From ATM1 sp003577165 (GTDB taxonomy: Bacteria; Armatimonadota; Fimbriimonadia; Fimbriimonadales; ATM1), in the NCBI GenBank assembly GCA_030263715.1, contig SZPM01000003.1:124001-188000 (forward strand): a stretch of DNA of 64,000 nt, read 5' to 3'. The notes below the pieces were generated by a model. The model was given only the letters and a program-made list of their open reading frames with translations. It searched no databases and had not been told where the DNA came from. Shown piece after piece: positions 7,520 through 17,159 of the stretch. A program made the position numbers and the translations under genes. Each line of letters starts with the position of its first letter. Within the stretch, counting starts at the first letter, position 1.

Positions 7520-10356
7520 CCCCCGCCCTTAATCTCCAATCCGAGGGACTTGCCCTTGGCCGTTGCCGGGACTCCTTCCAGTAACCAGGCGGGCGCAGGC
7601 GCGCCCATGAGATAGTGGTCGAAGAACTGCTGCATGCGGATCGCCCAGTCTTTCTGGTTCACCCTCTTTCCGATTCCATGGTCTTCGCCGTTGTAGTTCA
7701 CGAGCCAACTCGGCTTTCCGAGGCGGCGCAAGGCGGTAAACAACTCGATGCCTTGCGTCCACGGCACGGCGCCGTCGTTGTCGTTGTGCAGGATGAGTAA
7801 CGGAGTCGAGACCTTGTCCACCCAAAAGATCGGCGAGTTCTCAATGAAACGCAGCGGATAATCCCAAATCGTGCCGCCGATTCTGCTTTGCGTCTTTTCG
7901 TATTGGAACATCCGGCTCATTCCGGTGCCATACCGGATGCCACCATAGGCGCTGATCATGTTCGAAACTGGCGCGCCGGCCTCTGCGCAGGCGAACAAGT
8001 TGGTCTGCGTCACCATATACGCGATCTGATATCCGCCCCAACTGTGGCCCTGAATGCCGATCCGCTTGGGGTCGATGTAGCCGCGTCCCGCCACCTCTTG
8101 GATTCCGGACAGGACAGCCTTCATGCAACTGTCTCCCGGATATCCGACGGTGTAGGGAATGTCGGGCCGGAACACAACGTAACCTCGGCTCACGTAGAAG
8201 GACGTGTTAATCGAGCTGCTTCCAGGAGCGGGAGGCGTGTAAGCATGGAGCGTGTCGCTGAGCCGCTCGTAGATGTAAACGAGAAGCGGATAGGACTTTC
8301 CTGGATCGAAGTTCTCCGGCTTATAAAGCACTCCGCTCAGCGGGACTCCGTCCGCCGATCTCCAAAAGACCAACTCCGATGTTCCCCAGTTGTAGTCTGA
8401 CTGCTGTGGGTTCGCGTCGCTCACCTGCGTCTGCTGTGCGAACGAAGTGGAGGCAACCCACAGGTTGGGGAATTCGGAGAAAGATTGTTTGGTGTAGACC
8501 ACACGATCGGCGTTCTCAGCCTTCACCGGATTCGAGAACGCCTTCGGTTCGAGAACGAGTTTCTCGACCAGGGGCATCTGGCGCCACCGAACGCTGAAGA
8601 AGCCCTCATCTCGCGTTTCCAGATCTTCCGCCTTAAGGAGTATTGGCTTTTCGACGTTCAACGCCCGTTCCGTGTCGAGGCGCACGATCCGCAGCTGCAC
8701 GTTTCGGATCCTGCCATAGCCTCCCGTGAGGCACACAGGCCGATCCTTCGCGGTGGGGTCGACAATCCAAGCGTCGAAGCGATCGTACACGACGACGGAG
8801 GCGTCATCGGTCGTCCATCCACCCAAGCCGTACGGTGGGGGGGGAGCCGGGTGATCGTCGAGTTCGTCGAACAGCGGGTGTCGGATACCGGACGTGATGG
8901 GGTACTTGTCGTGCGTCAGAACATTAAGCGCAAACCACTGCCGGACGTCGTTGTCGAACCACGTGATGAACTTCCCTTGCGGCGAGAACGAAACCGGCCC
9001 GTCGTGTTGTGTGAGGAACTGCTTCGCTTTGCCAGTGGCGACGTCGACGAGATAGAGATCGCGATAAGTGGTATCCCAAGAGACGAGTTGGCGGTAGGGC
9101 AGGGAACTTGACCCAAGAGCGTATCTTCCGTCTCCTTCCTGCGACAGGGTCACGTCAGGCATGTCTTTCGTCGCAAGTTGCACGATCGTTCCTTCATTCA
9201 AGTGGCACACGGCGCGGAATGTGCGGTTGATTTCCGCGGAGGCCTGACGCAACTGCATTGGTTGGAGCAGCGGGTCTTTCCAGTTCCAAACGTCGAGGAC
9301 GGGCTTTTCCTGTTCGTCGCCCTTCGGCTCCTCTTTGGGTTTTGCGGGCGCCGTCGAGAAATACAATCGGCTTCCGCTCTTTGAGAAGTCGAGACCCGGG
9401 TTGCTCGCGATTTCCCATCCGGCTGGAATGCCTGGCATTCCATTCTCGATTACGTTTGAGAGTTGACCGTTTCTCCAGCAGTAGACCGCTTTTGCAGGTT
9501 CCTTCTGATCGTAAGTTTGGTGGTTGGAGGTGAACGCGATCTCCCCACCGGAATCGGACACAGTCAAATTCGCGACTGCTCCGACGCCTGCGAAAACCGT
9601 ATTCGTGTCCCCGGATGAAGGGTCCAAGACAAAGACGCCGTCATTTGCGCCCGACTTGCCGGAAACGACGTACACAAGGCTCTTTCCGTCTTCGGTCCAG
9701 GAAAAGTGAAGCACGTCTTCCAGCAGCAACCTGCGACCAGTTGCGAGTTCCTGGAGCACCAGCTTGGAGCCGAGAGGGTCAGAGGCCTTCTTCTGTGGCC
9801 CCTTCGGAGGCTGCGGAGTCTGTTTCGGCTCTTCCGCCGGAGGCGGCTTCTGACCCTCCGGTGCCGGCGCAGGGTCCTTCGTGGGCCTGAAGGCGAACCA
9901 TCCTGCGTCTTTACCGGGGAAGGCAAGGGAGTCGACCCTCTCGGTCCGGACCACCTCCCCAGTCGTGAGGTTGAGAACGGCGAGCTCGTTCTTCGGCATC
10001 TCGTCCGGTTTCTTCTTCGCCTTCGTCGCCGCGTCAACATCCGCCTTCTTCGGGACGACCAGGCAGACGGCGAACTTGGAGTCGGACGAGAATCGGCCAT
10101 TTGTCCCGCGCTCGATGGCCATATCCCGGCCCGTGGCCGTGTCCCGGACGATCAGTTTGGCGTCCCCCTCCGGCGGGGCCAAAACGTACTGGACGAACCG
10201 GCCGTCGGCCGAGATCGCCTGGCTCCGGAGAGACAGCCACTTGTCGTAATCCGAGTGGTCCAGCGGGCGCTCCTGGGCAAAAGCCGACAGGTGCAGGCAG
10301 ACGGCAGCGAACAACAGCCCCAGGGGGCCAAGACGACCAAGAACAGGACGCATCAA
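7516..10356 (-). CDS. Secreted S9-family serine peptidase (prolyl oligopeptidase type)
   Basis: A 946-residue protein with a signal peptide ending LSAFAQ. Most of the protein is a WD/beta-propeller-like N-terminal region, including a Pro/Lys-rich insert around residues 160-190. The C-terminal alpha/beta hydrolase carries the triad: Ser in GHSWGGYQ (about residue 770), Asp in HNDNDGAVPW (about 862) and His in GEDHGIG (about 892). This is the layout of dipeptidyl peptidase IV/acylaminoacyl peptidase-like enzymes, which trim short peptides in the periplasm or outside the cell. GGAGGGAGAG precedes the ATG. It is divergent from motA. Confidence 0.92.
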   Translation of the reverse strand: MMRPVLGRLGPLGLLFAAVCLHLSAFAQERPLDHSDYDKWLSLRSQAISADGRFVQYVLAPPEGDAKLIVRDTATGRDMAIERGTNGRFSSDSKFAVCLVVPKKADVDAATKAKKKPDEMPKNELAVLNLTTGEVVRTERVDSLAFPGKDAGWFAFRPTKDPAPAPEGQKPPPAEEPKQTPQPPKGPQKKASDPLGSKLVLQELATGRRLLLEDVLHFSWTEDGKSLVYVVSGKSGANDGVFVLDPSSGDTNTVFAGVGAVANLTVSDSGGEIAFTSNHQTYDQKEPAKAVYCWRNGQLSNVIENGMPGIPAGWEIASNPGLDFSKSGSRLYFSTAPAKPKEEPKGDEQEKPVLDVWNWKDPLLQPMQLRQASAEINRTFRAVCHLNEGTIVQLATKDMPDVTLSQEGDGRYALGSSSLPYRQLVSWDTTYRDLYLVDVATGKAKQFLTQHDGPVSFSPQGKFITWFDNDVRQWFALNVLTHDKYPITSGIRHPLFDELDDHPAPPPPYGLGGWTTDDASVVVYDRFDAWIVDPTAKDRPVCLTGGYGRIRNVQLRIVRLDTERALNVEKPILLKAEDLETRDEGFFSVRWRQMPLVEKLVLEPKAFSNPVKAENADRVVYTKQSFSEFPNLWVASTSFAQQTQVSDANPQQSDYNWGTSELVFWRSADGVPLSGVLYKPENFDPGKSYPLLVYIYERLSDTLHAYTPPAPGSSSINTSFYVSRGYVVFRPDIPYTVGYPGDSCMKAVLSGIQEVAGRGYIDPKRIGIQGHSWGGYQIAYMVTQTNLFACAEAGAPVSNMISAYGGIRYGTGMSRMFQYEKTQSRIGGTIWDYPLRFIENSPIFWVDKVSTPLLILHNDNDGAVPWTQGIELFTALRRLGKPSWLVNYNGEDHGIGKRVNQKDWAIRMQQFFDHYLMGAPAPAWLLEGVPATAKGKSLGLEIKGGG

Positions 10357-10547
10357 CTCTCTCCCTCCAGATTCGGCCTCGAGGGGCCGAAACGAGGCAG
10401 AAGGATACTCCGCTCCGAGGGTCGCCGGGGGAGCCGGCTGGCAACCGTTTCTCGGGCGTGGCCAGGTTCAGTTTCAGGCGCAGGACGCCGATATGAAAGG
10501 GGGATGCTGCGGCCCCTTCCTACGAGTCTCCCCGGCGGTGAGGCCCC

Positions 10548-11402
10548 ATGATTATTGGCCTGATCGTCGTGCTCCTTGCCGTCCTCGGCGGATTCATGAT
10601 CGCCGGCGGGCAGGTGGCCGTTCTCATCCAGATCTCCGAGTTCATCGTGATCGGCGGTGCGGCGATCGGCTCGATCCTGGTTTCGAATCCTCCCTCCTTC
10701 ATCGGGAAGATGATCAAGGAGTGTATGACCTTGATGAAGCCGAGCCCCTACAGCAAGGACGCGTACATGTCGCTCCTGAAAATGCTGTTCAATATGTTCA
10801 ACCTGGCTCGAAGGGACGGACTGCTTGCACTCGAGGGCCACGTCGAAGATCCTGAGAACAGTGAAGTCTTCAAGCAGTGTCCGCAACTTCTGGAGAACCA
10901 TCACGCGCTTTCGTTCTTCGCAGACACAACGAAAGTGATTCTCACAGGCGCGGTTGCGCCACATGACTTGATGGAGATGATGGAGATTGATCTCGAAGTC
11001 TTCGATCACGAGGTGGGACACACTGCGCACGTCGTGCAAACAACGGGAGATGCGATGCCTGGGTTTGGCATCGTCGCCGCGGTTTTGGGAGTCATCGTAA
11101 CGATGGGCTCGATTGGCGGCGATCCCGCGCAGATCGGGCACCACGTCGCCGCCGCTCTGGTGGGCACGATGCTCGGCGTGCTGATGGCCTACGGCGTTTT
11201 CGGCCCGATCGCCTCCGGACTGATGAAGCGCAACAAGCAGGCGATTCAGTACATGCACTGCGTTCGCTACGCGCTCTTTAGTTTTGCGCGGGGCGAAAGT
11301 CCCATCACGTGCATCGAATTTGCGCGAAGAAATATTGATCCGGAAATCCGTCCGAGTTTTTCCGAGATGGAGAAAGCGGTCCGCAACAAGGAAGCCGCCT
11401 AA
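10548..11402 (+). CDS. motA: Flagellar motor stator protein MotA
   Basis: A 284-residue membrane protein with four hydrophobic segments (residues about 1-20, 30-50, 165-190, 200-222) and the large cytoplasmic loop typical of MotA. The C-terminal pair holds PGFGIVAAVLGVIVTMGSIGG and VGTMLGVLMAYGVFGPIA, the conserved TM3/TM4 of H+-type stators. In family knowledge MotA forms a ring around MotB and converts proton flow into torque. It is followed by motB after 3 nt, a clear operon. No other flagellar structural gene is in the window. Confidence 0.95.
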   Translation: MIIGLIVVLLAVLGGFMIAGGQVAVLIQISEFIVIGGAAIGSILVSNPPSFIGKMIKECMTLMKPSPYSKDAYMSLLKMLFNMFNLARRDGLLALEGHVEDPENSEVFKQCPQLLENHHALSFFADTTKVILTGAVAPHDLMEMMEIDLEVFDHEVGHTAHVVQTTGDAMPGFGIVAAVLGVIVTMGSIGGDPAQIGHHVAAALVGTMLGVLMAYGVFGPIASGLMKRNKQAIQYMHCVRYALFSFARGESPITCIEFARRNIDPEIRPSFSEMEKAVRNKEAA

Positions 11403-11405
11403 GCG

Positions 11406-12290
11406 ATGAGCAGTCAGCAGCAGCCTATCATCGTCAAGAAGATCCGAAAGGCCGGACATGGTCACCATGGCGGGTCGTGGAAGGTCGCGTTCGCCGACTT
11501 CATGACCGCGATGATGGCCTTCTTCCTCGTCATGTGGATCATTGGCCTCGATGAGGAGACGAGGAGCGCCATCGCCGGCTACTTCAATGACCCGCTCGAC
11601 TTTGCGAAGAAGAGTCAGGGCAGCAAGCTTGAAAGCCTGATGAGCAAGGACGCCAACCAGAAGGGCAACGAGGAACCTGCGAACGACCTCGATGGCTTGC
11701 GTTGGAAAGAGGATGAGCAGAAGCGACTCGACGAACTGGGAAAGCAGATTCGCCAGGCGATCGAACAGGAAGGCGACCTAAAGGAACTTGGAAAATTCGT
11801 GCAAATCAGCGAGTCCGAAGAAGGGCTGGTTCTCGAATTCGTCGAAGGGGCGGGTTCCATGTTCTTCGAATCAGGGAGCGCCGAAGTGCGCCCTGTCGCT
11901 CGCAAGCTGTTCAATCGGCTCGGGGGCATACTCGCAAAGCAGCCGAGGAACATGACCATTGATGGCCACACCGACGCTCAACCCTTCAACTCGTCAACAG
12001 GCTACGACAACTGGAACCTTTCCAACGACCGAGCCGTAGCCGTGCTCCGGGTCCTTCAGTCCGCGGGAGTTCAAGAGAAGTACATCCTTGCCGTTCGAGG
12101 ATTCGCTGACCGCAGACTCAAAGATAAGAGGAACCCGCTGAGTTTCGTCAACCGGCGCGTGACGGTGCTCCTGCCATACAAGTGGAAAGAGAGCGAAGTG
12201 CTCGGATACACAGGGGAGAAGGCTTCCAGTAAGCAGGCGGTCATCCGCGAGTCCCTCGACATAAGAAGGGGAGAAACCGGGCCACAATAG
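11406..12290 (+). CDS. motB: Flagellar motor stator protein MotB
   Basis: A 294-residue partner of MotA. A basic N-terminus (IVKKIRKAGHGHHGGSWKVA) leads into a single membrane helix with the proton-carrying Asp in FADFMTAMMAFFLVMW. A helical linker follows, then an OmpA/MotB peptidoglycan-binding domain with MTIDGHTDAQPF, NWNLSNDRA and RGFADRR. The N-terminal pattern matches proton-driven MotB of the E. coli type. Starts 3 nt after motA. The cysteine desulfurase follows after 4 nt and may share its transcript. Confidence 0.95.
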   Translation: MSSQQQPIIVKKIRKAGHGHHGGSWKVAFADFMTAMMAFFLVMWIIGLDEETRSAIAGYFNDPLDFAKKSQGSKLESLMSKDANQKGNEEPANDLDGLRWKEDEQKRLDELGKQIRQAIEQEGDLKELGKFVQISESEEGLVLEFVEGAGSMFFESGSAEVRPVARKLFNRLGGILAKQPRNMTIDGHTDAQPFNSSTGYDNWNLSNDRAVAVLRVLQSAGVQEKYILAVRGFADRRLKDKRNPLSFVNRRVTVLLPYKWKESEVLGYTGEKASSKQAVIRESLDIRRGETGPQ

Positions 12291-12294
12291 GAGC

Positions 12295-13437
12295 GTGGAG
12301 AGGATCTACCTCGACTACGCGGCCACCACACCTCTCGAACCGGCAGCCATCGAAGCGATGCTGCCGTTTCTTCGCACGAGTTTTCATAATCCGTCGAGCC
12401 TCTATGAAGGCGCAAGAGAAGCACGACGCGCAGTCGACGCAGCAAGAGACAGGATCGCAGGCGTCCTCTCCTGTCATCCCGCGGAACTGATCTTCACGTC
12501 TTCCGGGACCGAGTCAGCGAATCTCGCCGTCATCGGGTCGCTGATCGCTGCGCGTGACTCCGGCCGCAAGAAAGTTCTCCTCGGTGCGACGGAACACCAC
12601 GCTGTTCTCAACCTGACCGAGTGGATCTCGCGCCTCGGATTCGAACCCCGGATCTGCGATCCAAGACGGATTGTCGAAGAGATCGATGAGCAAGCGTTTC
12701 TCGCAAGCGTGATGCATGCGAACAACGAGACGGGGGAGATTTACGACTTCGCTCGAATCGGCTCGATGTGCAGGCATCACGGAGTTCTCTACCATTGCGA
12801 CGCCGTCCAGTCTTTTGGCATCCTTCCCATCGACCTAACAACAGCTCCGATTGACTTGCTGACCTTATCTGGACACAAATGCTATGGCCCTAAGGGCGTA
12901 GGCGTCCTGTACGTGAGAGCCGGCGTACGCCTTGCGCCGCTCATTACCGGAGGGGGGCAAGAAAGAGAGTTGCGTTCCGGAACGGAGAACGTGGCGGCCA
13001 TCGTCGGCTTGGGGGCGGCGATTGAGTCAACATACAGGGACGCTTCTCGCGCCTCCAGAATACAAGCCGCGCGCGATGAATTCGAGAAGCGACTCTTTGG
13101 AGGCTGCGGCGAAGAAGGACTGCCCAGGCCGATACCCACACTCGGCGAAGGCGTTGCGAGACTGCCGCAGCACTGTCACGTCCGATTTCCGGGCGCGGAC
13201 GCTCAGAGCATGTTGATCAACCTGGACTCTTTCGGCGTCGACGCAGGTTCCGGCGCGGCTTGCAGTTCCGGAAGCGTCGAGCCATCGCACGTTTTAACGG
13301 CGATGGGTTTCAGCGCGTCAGAGGCCAAGGAGTGCCTTCGATTTACATTTGGCAAGGACACGTCGCCTGAGGCGCCGGTGGAGGCGGCCAAGAGAGTCGT
13401 TCGTGCCTATTCGGCCGTTCTCTGCCCTCGGAAATAG
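12295..13437 (+). CDS. Cysteine desulfurase (NifS/IscS family)
   Basis: A 380-residue PLP enzyme that takes sulfur (or selenium) from cysteine (or selenocysteine) for Fe-S clusters, thiolated tRNA or selenium metabolism. Signatures are YLDYAATTPLEPAAIEAML at the N-terminus, SSGTESANLAV, HANNETGEI, the PLP lysine in SGHKCYGPKGVG, GGGQERELRSGTENV, and the catalytic Cys in GSGAACSSGS. Starts with GTG 4 nt after motB, with AGGAG nearby. No iscU or thiI is adjacent. The short loop around ACSSGS is more like group I NifS/IscS than SufS. The 3' end overlaps a convergent gene by 31 nt. Confidence 0.93.
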   Translation: MERIYLDYAATTPLEPAAIEAMLPFLRTSFHNPSSLYEGAREARRAVDAARDRIAGVLSCHPAELIFTSSGTESANLAVIGSLIAARDSGRKKVLLGATEHHAVLNLTEWISRLGFEPRICDPRRIVEEIDEQAFLASVMHANNETGEIYDFARIGSMCRHHGVLYHCDAVQSFGILPIDLTTAPIDLLTLSGHKCYGPKGVGVLYVRAGVRLAPLITGGGQERELRSGTENVAAIVGLGAAIESTYRDASRASRIQAARDEFEKRLFGGCGEEGLPRPIPTLGEGVARLPQHCHVRFPGADAQSMLINLDSFGVDAGSGAACSSGSVEPSHVLTAMGFSASEAKECLRFTFGKDTSPEAPVEAAKRVVRAYSAVLCPRK

Positions 13438-14171
13438 GGGATGCAGAGGTAGAGGACGCCGGCGACCGAGGGGATTGTCCAGAGCAGCGGCAGGTACTCG
13501 CCGAGAACGATGTCGGTAAAGGCGAGCCACCCGGCCAGAACCCACATCCACTTCGTCACGAAAACCGTATCGCTCTGTTCCGTCCTTTCGCTTTCCGGCG
13601 CGAGAGACGCCAATCCGACAAATCCCGCGAAGAGAGCGACCCCCCAGAGGAGCACCATGACCCATCCGGGAAGACCGAAACCCCACGACAGGGGGGGGTG
13701 ATGACGAGTCGTGCCGAATAGCGGAGTCGCCGCAAGGCCATACAGGAGCGAAGTGACGGCCATGGAGACGGGGCGAAATCGCGGGGTTCGACCCAGGCAA
13801 TAGACCGGAAACGTCACGGATAACCAGAACAACGGCTCGATCATCCTCCAGATCCAGTCGAATCCGCGCGCGAGTTCGAAGTCCGTTTGGAATAGGAACC
13901 GAGAAACGTTGATTACGGAAACGAGCAGCGCAGGAATCAACAATGCCTGCGCGAGTTCCTTCCATGTCGACTTGTCTGCGAACCTCGTGACACAAGCGGC
14001 AAAACCGAAGAAGAGAATGGCCGCAGACCAAGCGTGCAGCGCCCTGTAGAACTCGTGCGTGAGCGGAACTCCGCCAGGCCACAGCCTCCTGCCGACGAAC
14101 ACGACGCCAAGAACTGCGATCAAGAAGGCGCAGCCCAGCAGGAGGGAGTCTAATTTCCGAGGTCTACCCAA
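13407..14171 (-). CDS. Polytopic membrane protein of unknown function
   Basis: A 254-residue protein with about seven hydrophobic segments: near residues 8-28, 44-62, 75-95, 112-130, 133-150, 165-190 and 208-240. There are no charged catalytic motifs. A histidine pair (TTRHHPPL) sits in a loop. The frame starts with TTG at 14171 inside the end of the preceding gene (22 nt overlap), which suggests translational coupling. The 3' end overlaps the cysteine desulfurase gene, convergent, by 31 nt. No family recognised. Confidence 0.65.
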   Translation of the reverse strand: MGRPRKLDSLLLGCAFLIAVLGVVFVGRRLWPGGVPLTHEFYRALHAWSAAILFFGFAACVTRFADKSTWKELAQALLIPALLVSVINVSRFLFQTDFELARGFDWIWRMIEPLFWLSVTFPVYCLGRTPRFRPVSMAVTSLLYGLAATPLFGTTRHHPPLSWGFGLPGWVMVLLWGVALFAGFVGLASLAPESERTEQSDTVFVTKWMWVLAGWLAFTDIVLGEYLPLLWTIPSVAGVLYLCIPYFRGQRTAE

Positions 14172-15049
14172 GCCCGAACCCCCTTCGCCGCGCCGCGGCC
14201 GTCTTCATCAGTGAATTCAAGCACGGGCCGGTCGCCCCACTCGTCCGACTTCTTTGACCCAACCACGATGTAGAGCGGCGTTCCCGGAGCAAAAGCGGTC
14301 TCCCCCGCCTTCATGGGGAGCCCAAGAAGGGTTTGTTGCGCCGCTGCGATCAACATGCGTGCGGCTCCGTCTCTCAAGTCCATCGGAATGCCGAACATCT
14401 CGAATTCCGGCAGATTGAATTTTGCGAGGCCGCGCGTGCTGATCCAGAGTCCGTCTGACAACGCCACGGCTTTGATGCTCCCAATTTCGCGGAAGTCAAG
14501 TCTGGGATCGAGCCGGCCAGGTAAACGAAATTCCTTCGGATCGCGATAGACCTCCGCCAGCGGATCTGCAATCACTCCGTTCGAGAGTTCAGCGATGCGG
14601 CTTGCAACGTCGAGAAAGAACCGCACGGACGGGAACAATTCTGGCGAGTATCCCTTGAACGTGAGGGTCATGAGATACTGCGCCCCCTTCGCTAACGCGA
14701 GTTTCTCACCGACGAGGCCGGCTTCGGCCAAAGACTTCGGATCTTCGGGAAGGCGAAAGTGCGGGACCTGGGCCAATTCGAACAGATCGAAGAGCAGAAC
14801 GGTGTCTCGGTTTTTCGTCGTAATCGCATAACTGCCGACCAGAAGTGGCTGGTTCAGCATGTCCTTCGAGACGCCTTCTGAGAGCGGCGCACCGAATCCT
14901 GCCACTGCGCCGTTGCTGCCGTCAGGGTTGACGACCTGGAGCATCGGCGGCAGAGGTCCTGGTCCGGCGAGGATGCTCAAGTAGAAGTTCTTGTTCAGTG
15001 TAAGAGGGCTCTCTTGTTTCGCTCCCTTACGGAATGGCCACAATCTCAT
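14150..15049 (-). CDS. Hypothetical cytoplasmic protein
   Basis: A 299-residue protein with no signal peptide or membrane segment. It begins basic (MRLWPFRKGAKQ), then alternates hydrophobic strands and helices; notable stretches are VVGSKKSDEWGDRPVLEFTDEDG and PLYIVVGSKK. I do not recognise a family. It lies 28 nt downstream of the ABC ATPase gene on the same strand and overlaps the following membrane protein, so the three could form one operon. Function unknown. Confidence 0.65.
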   Translation of the reverse strand: MRLWPFRKGAKQESPLTLNKNFYLSILAGPGPLPPMLQVVNPDGSNGAVAGFGAPLSEGVSKDMLNQPLLVGSYAITTKNRDTVLLFDLFELAQVPHFRLPEDPKSLAEAGLVGEKLALAKGAQYLMTLTFKGYSPELFPSVRFFLDVASRIAELSNGVIADPLAEVYRDPKEFRLPGRLDPRLDFREIGSIKAVALSDGLWISTRGLAKFNLPEFEMFGIPMDLRDGAARMLIAAAQQTLLGLPMKAGETAFAPGTPLYIVVGSKKSDEWGDRPVLEFTDEDGRGAAKGVRAWVDLGN

Positions 15050-15077
15050 CGTCGCAACCAGCTTCGAGTTCTTCTGC

Positions 15078-16181
15078 TTACGCCCCTTGGCGAAGTGAGC
15101 GACCCGACTCGGAATCGAACAAGTGAATGTCGGACTTTCTCACGAAAAGTTGGATCTGCTCGCCCTCTGGTGTGGCGACGTCCGAGTCGAGTGTGCCGAC
15201 GAACTGTTGGTCGCCGATTCGGAGGTACACGGTTTTGGTGGCCCCGAGCGGCTCAACGACGTCCACTTGGAAGGAGAGTCGCAGATCGCCTTCCGACGGT
15301 CGGAGCGCCTCGGGCCGTATTCCCACGGTGACGTTGCCGTTCTGAACTTGCTTCGGCAACTCGATGGAGTTGTCACCCAACTTCGCAAACCCGTTGGACG
15401 TCTGCACTTCGAGGAGGTTCATCGGCGGCATTCCGATGAACGAGGCAACGAATGTGTTTGCAGGATGGCGGTAGACCGCGTCAGGTGTGTCGTATTGCTG
15501 CAATACGCCGTCTTTCATCACGGCAATGCGATCTCCCATCGTCATCGCCTCGGTCTGATCATGCGTGACGTAGATGGTCGTGATTCCGAGCCGGCGGTGG
15601 AGCCGGATCAACTCGGCTCGCGTCTGCACGCGGAGTTTTGCATCCAGGTTGCTCAGAGGCTCATCCATCAGGAACACCTTGGGCTCCCGAACGATGGCGC
15701 GGCCCAGGGCAACCCTTTGCCGTTGTCCGCCTGAGAGTTCGCTCGGCCTTCTCTCCAAAAGGTGCTCGAGGCCGAGCAGTTCTGCGGTCTCTTGGACTCT
15801 CCTCTCGATCTCGGCACGAACGTCTCGCGCCTTGCTGCGATTCGCAAGTTGCCAGAAAAACGACTTCAGCATGCGAACTTTCAGACCGAAGGACATGTTC
15901 TCGCGAACGTTCATGTGAGGATACAGAGCGTAACTCTGAAAGACCATCGCGATGTCGCGATCCTTCGGCGGAACGTTGTTCACGATCTTGTCTCCGATTG
16001 CGACCTCGCCCGCCGTCAGTTCTTCGAGGCCCGCTACGATTCTCAGCGCGGTCGTCTTCCCGCAGCCGCTCGGACCGACTAAGACGACGAACTCGCCATC
16101 GTCGATGTCGAGCGTGAGGTTGTCGACGGCGACAACTTTGCCGAATCGCTTGGTGATTCCTCGAAGGGATACTCCAGCCAC
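15078..16181 (-). CDS. Carbohydrate ABC transporter ATP-binding protein (MalK/UgpC/MsmK type)
   Basis: A 367-residue ATPase that powers sugar or glycerol-3-phosphate import. Walker A is GPSGCGKTT (residues 36-44), Q-loop is Q82, signature LSGGQRQRVALGRA, Walker B VFLMDEPLSNLDAK, H-loop THDQTEA. The C-terminal 120 residues form the regulatory TOBE region. Such ATPases often serve several permeases, which fits its position away from any permease gene. There is an insertion of about 15 residues after GLKV (residues about 104-119, SFFWQLANRSK...), just before the helical subdomain. Starts with GTG 6 nt after a TACATT box. Confidence 0.93.
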   Translation of the reverse strand: MAGVSLRGITKRFGKVVAVDNLTLDIDDGEFVVLVGPSGCGKTTALRIVAGLEELTAGEVAIGDKIVNNVPPKDRDIAMVFQSYALYPHMNVRENMSFGLKVRMLKSFFWQLANRSKARDVRAEIERRVQETAELLGLEHLLERRPSELSGGQRQRVALGRAIVREPKVFLMDEPLSNLDAKLRVQTRAELIRLHRRLGITTIYVTHDQTEAMTMGDRIAVMKDGVLQQYDTPDAVYRHPANTFVASFIGMPPMNLLEVQTSNGFAKLGDNSIELPKQVQNGNVTVGIRPEALRPSEGDLRLSFQVDVVEPLGATKTVYLRIGDQQFVGTLDSDVATPEGEQIQLFVRKSDIHLFDSESGRSLRQGA

Positions 16182-16187
16182 GGCGAC

Positions 16188-16193
16188 AATGTA
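16188..16193 (-). promoter_or_regulatory. -10 box of the ABC ATPase gene
   Basis: TACATT on the minus strand ends exactly 6 nt before the GTG start. It lies in the 15-nt gap after the upstream glycosyltransferase gene, so this gene can be transcribed independently as a leaderless mRNA. Confidence 0.5.
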
Positions 16194-16196
16194 CCC

Positions 16197-17159
16197 TTAG
16201 GTTCGCTGCGAGAGCACCTGAAGGCTCCGGGCGATGACGGCATCTGCTTCGACCTGGTTGATATCCCCGCCGGACTCGATGACGCCTGCCCTCTGCCCGT
16301 ACGGATGATACACCTCGGGATCCATGTGTCCGAACACGGTAACGCACGGCGTCCCCCCCGCCGCCGCGAGGTGAGCCGTGCCGGTGTCGCCGCTCACGTG
16401 CAAGTCGCTCATCTGCAGTCCGGCGGCGAGCACGAGAATCGACGTCAGTCCGACTAAATCGACACACGGACAGTGTTGAGCAAACTGATCGACCAGCGCC
16501 TGTTCTCCTGCCCCCCCCACGACGACGACCAGTTTGCCAGTTTCGGCAAGGCGGCGTCCGACCGTCGCAAACTTTTCGACCTGCCACTGTTTCTTGATGT
16601 GTGTGCTTCCGAGGTGAAACGTGACGAACGGATCCGAAGGGAAGAGCTCGACGGCAGTCTTCGCGTTGGCCTCGGAGATCGGTAGCCGAAACACAACTCC
16701 GTCGCTCCGATATCCCGCCGACGCCAGGCAGTCGAGGAATTGAAGGCTTTGGTGCTTGCGTTCAGGTAGGAAGGACTTTCCTCCCAGCGTGCGCGCCACC
16801 AAGTCCTTGGGAGCGAATGTGACTTTCCGCTTCGCTCCCGAAAACATCAGAGCGAGCGTCGTCTTCGCATGACCCTGGAGATCGATGGCCACGTCGGCTC
16901 GAAAGGCGCGAGGGGCGAGATATGACCGGAGGATCCGACGCCAATACAGAGGGTTCCAACCTTTGCCGCGCACCGCCCTCCGATCAAAAGAGAACACACG
17001 GTCAATATCCGCTTGGTAGGTGACAAGTTCGGCGAACCGCGTGTCCACCGACCAGGCAAGGGAATCGTTCGGGGATTGCGCTTTGATGGCCGCTGCACAA
17101 GGGAGCGCCATGACAATGTCTCCCATCGCGGCCCACCGAATGAGCAGGACGTTAGCCAC
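16197..17159 (-). CDS. Glycosyltransferase family 9 (LPS heptosyltransferase-like)
   Basis: A 320-residue GT-B enzyme of the ADP-heptose:LPS heptosyltransferase family. Features: N-terminal VLLIRWAAMGDIVMALP with the conserved (S/A)xGD motif, DVAIDLQGHAKT, HLGSTHIKKQW, VVVVGGAGEQ, and the donor-site motif SGDTGTAHLAAAGGTPCVTVFG. Known members add core sugars to lipid A on the cytoplasmic face of the inner membrane. It overlaps the acyltransferase gene by 8 nt and ends the lpxK-acyltransferase operon, which supports a role in LPS core assembly. The exact donor sugar is not deducible. Confidence 0.88.
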   Translation of the reverse strand: MANVLLIRWAAMGDIVMALPCAAAIKAQSPNDSLAWSVDTRFAELVTYQADIDRVFSFDRRAVRGKGWNPLYWRRILRSYLAPRAFRADVAIDLQGHAKTTLALMFSGAKRKVTFAPKDLVARTLGGKSFLPERKHQSLQFLDCLASAGYRSDGVVFRLPISEANAKTAVELFPSDPFVTFHLGSTHIKKQWQVEKFATVGRRLAETGKLVVVVGGAGEQALVDQFAQHCPCVDLVGLTSILVLAAGLQMSDLHVSGDTGTAHLAAAGGTPCVTVFGHMDPEVYHPYGQRAGVIESGGDINQVEADAVIARSLQVLSQRT

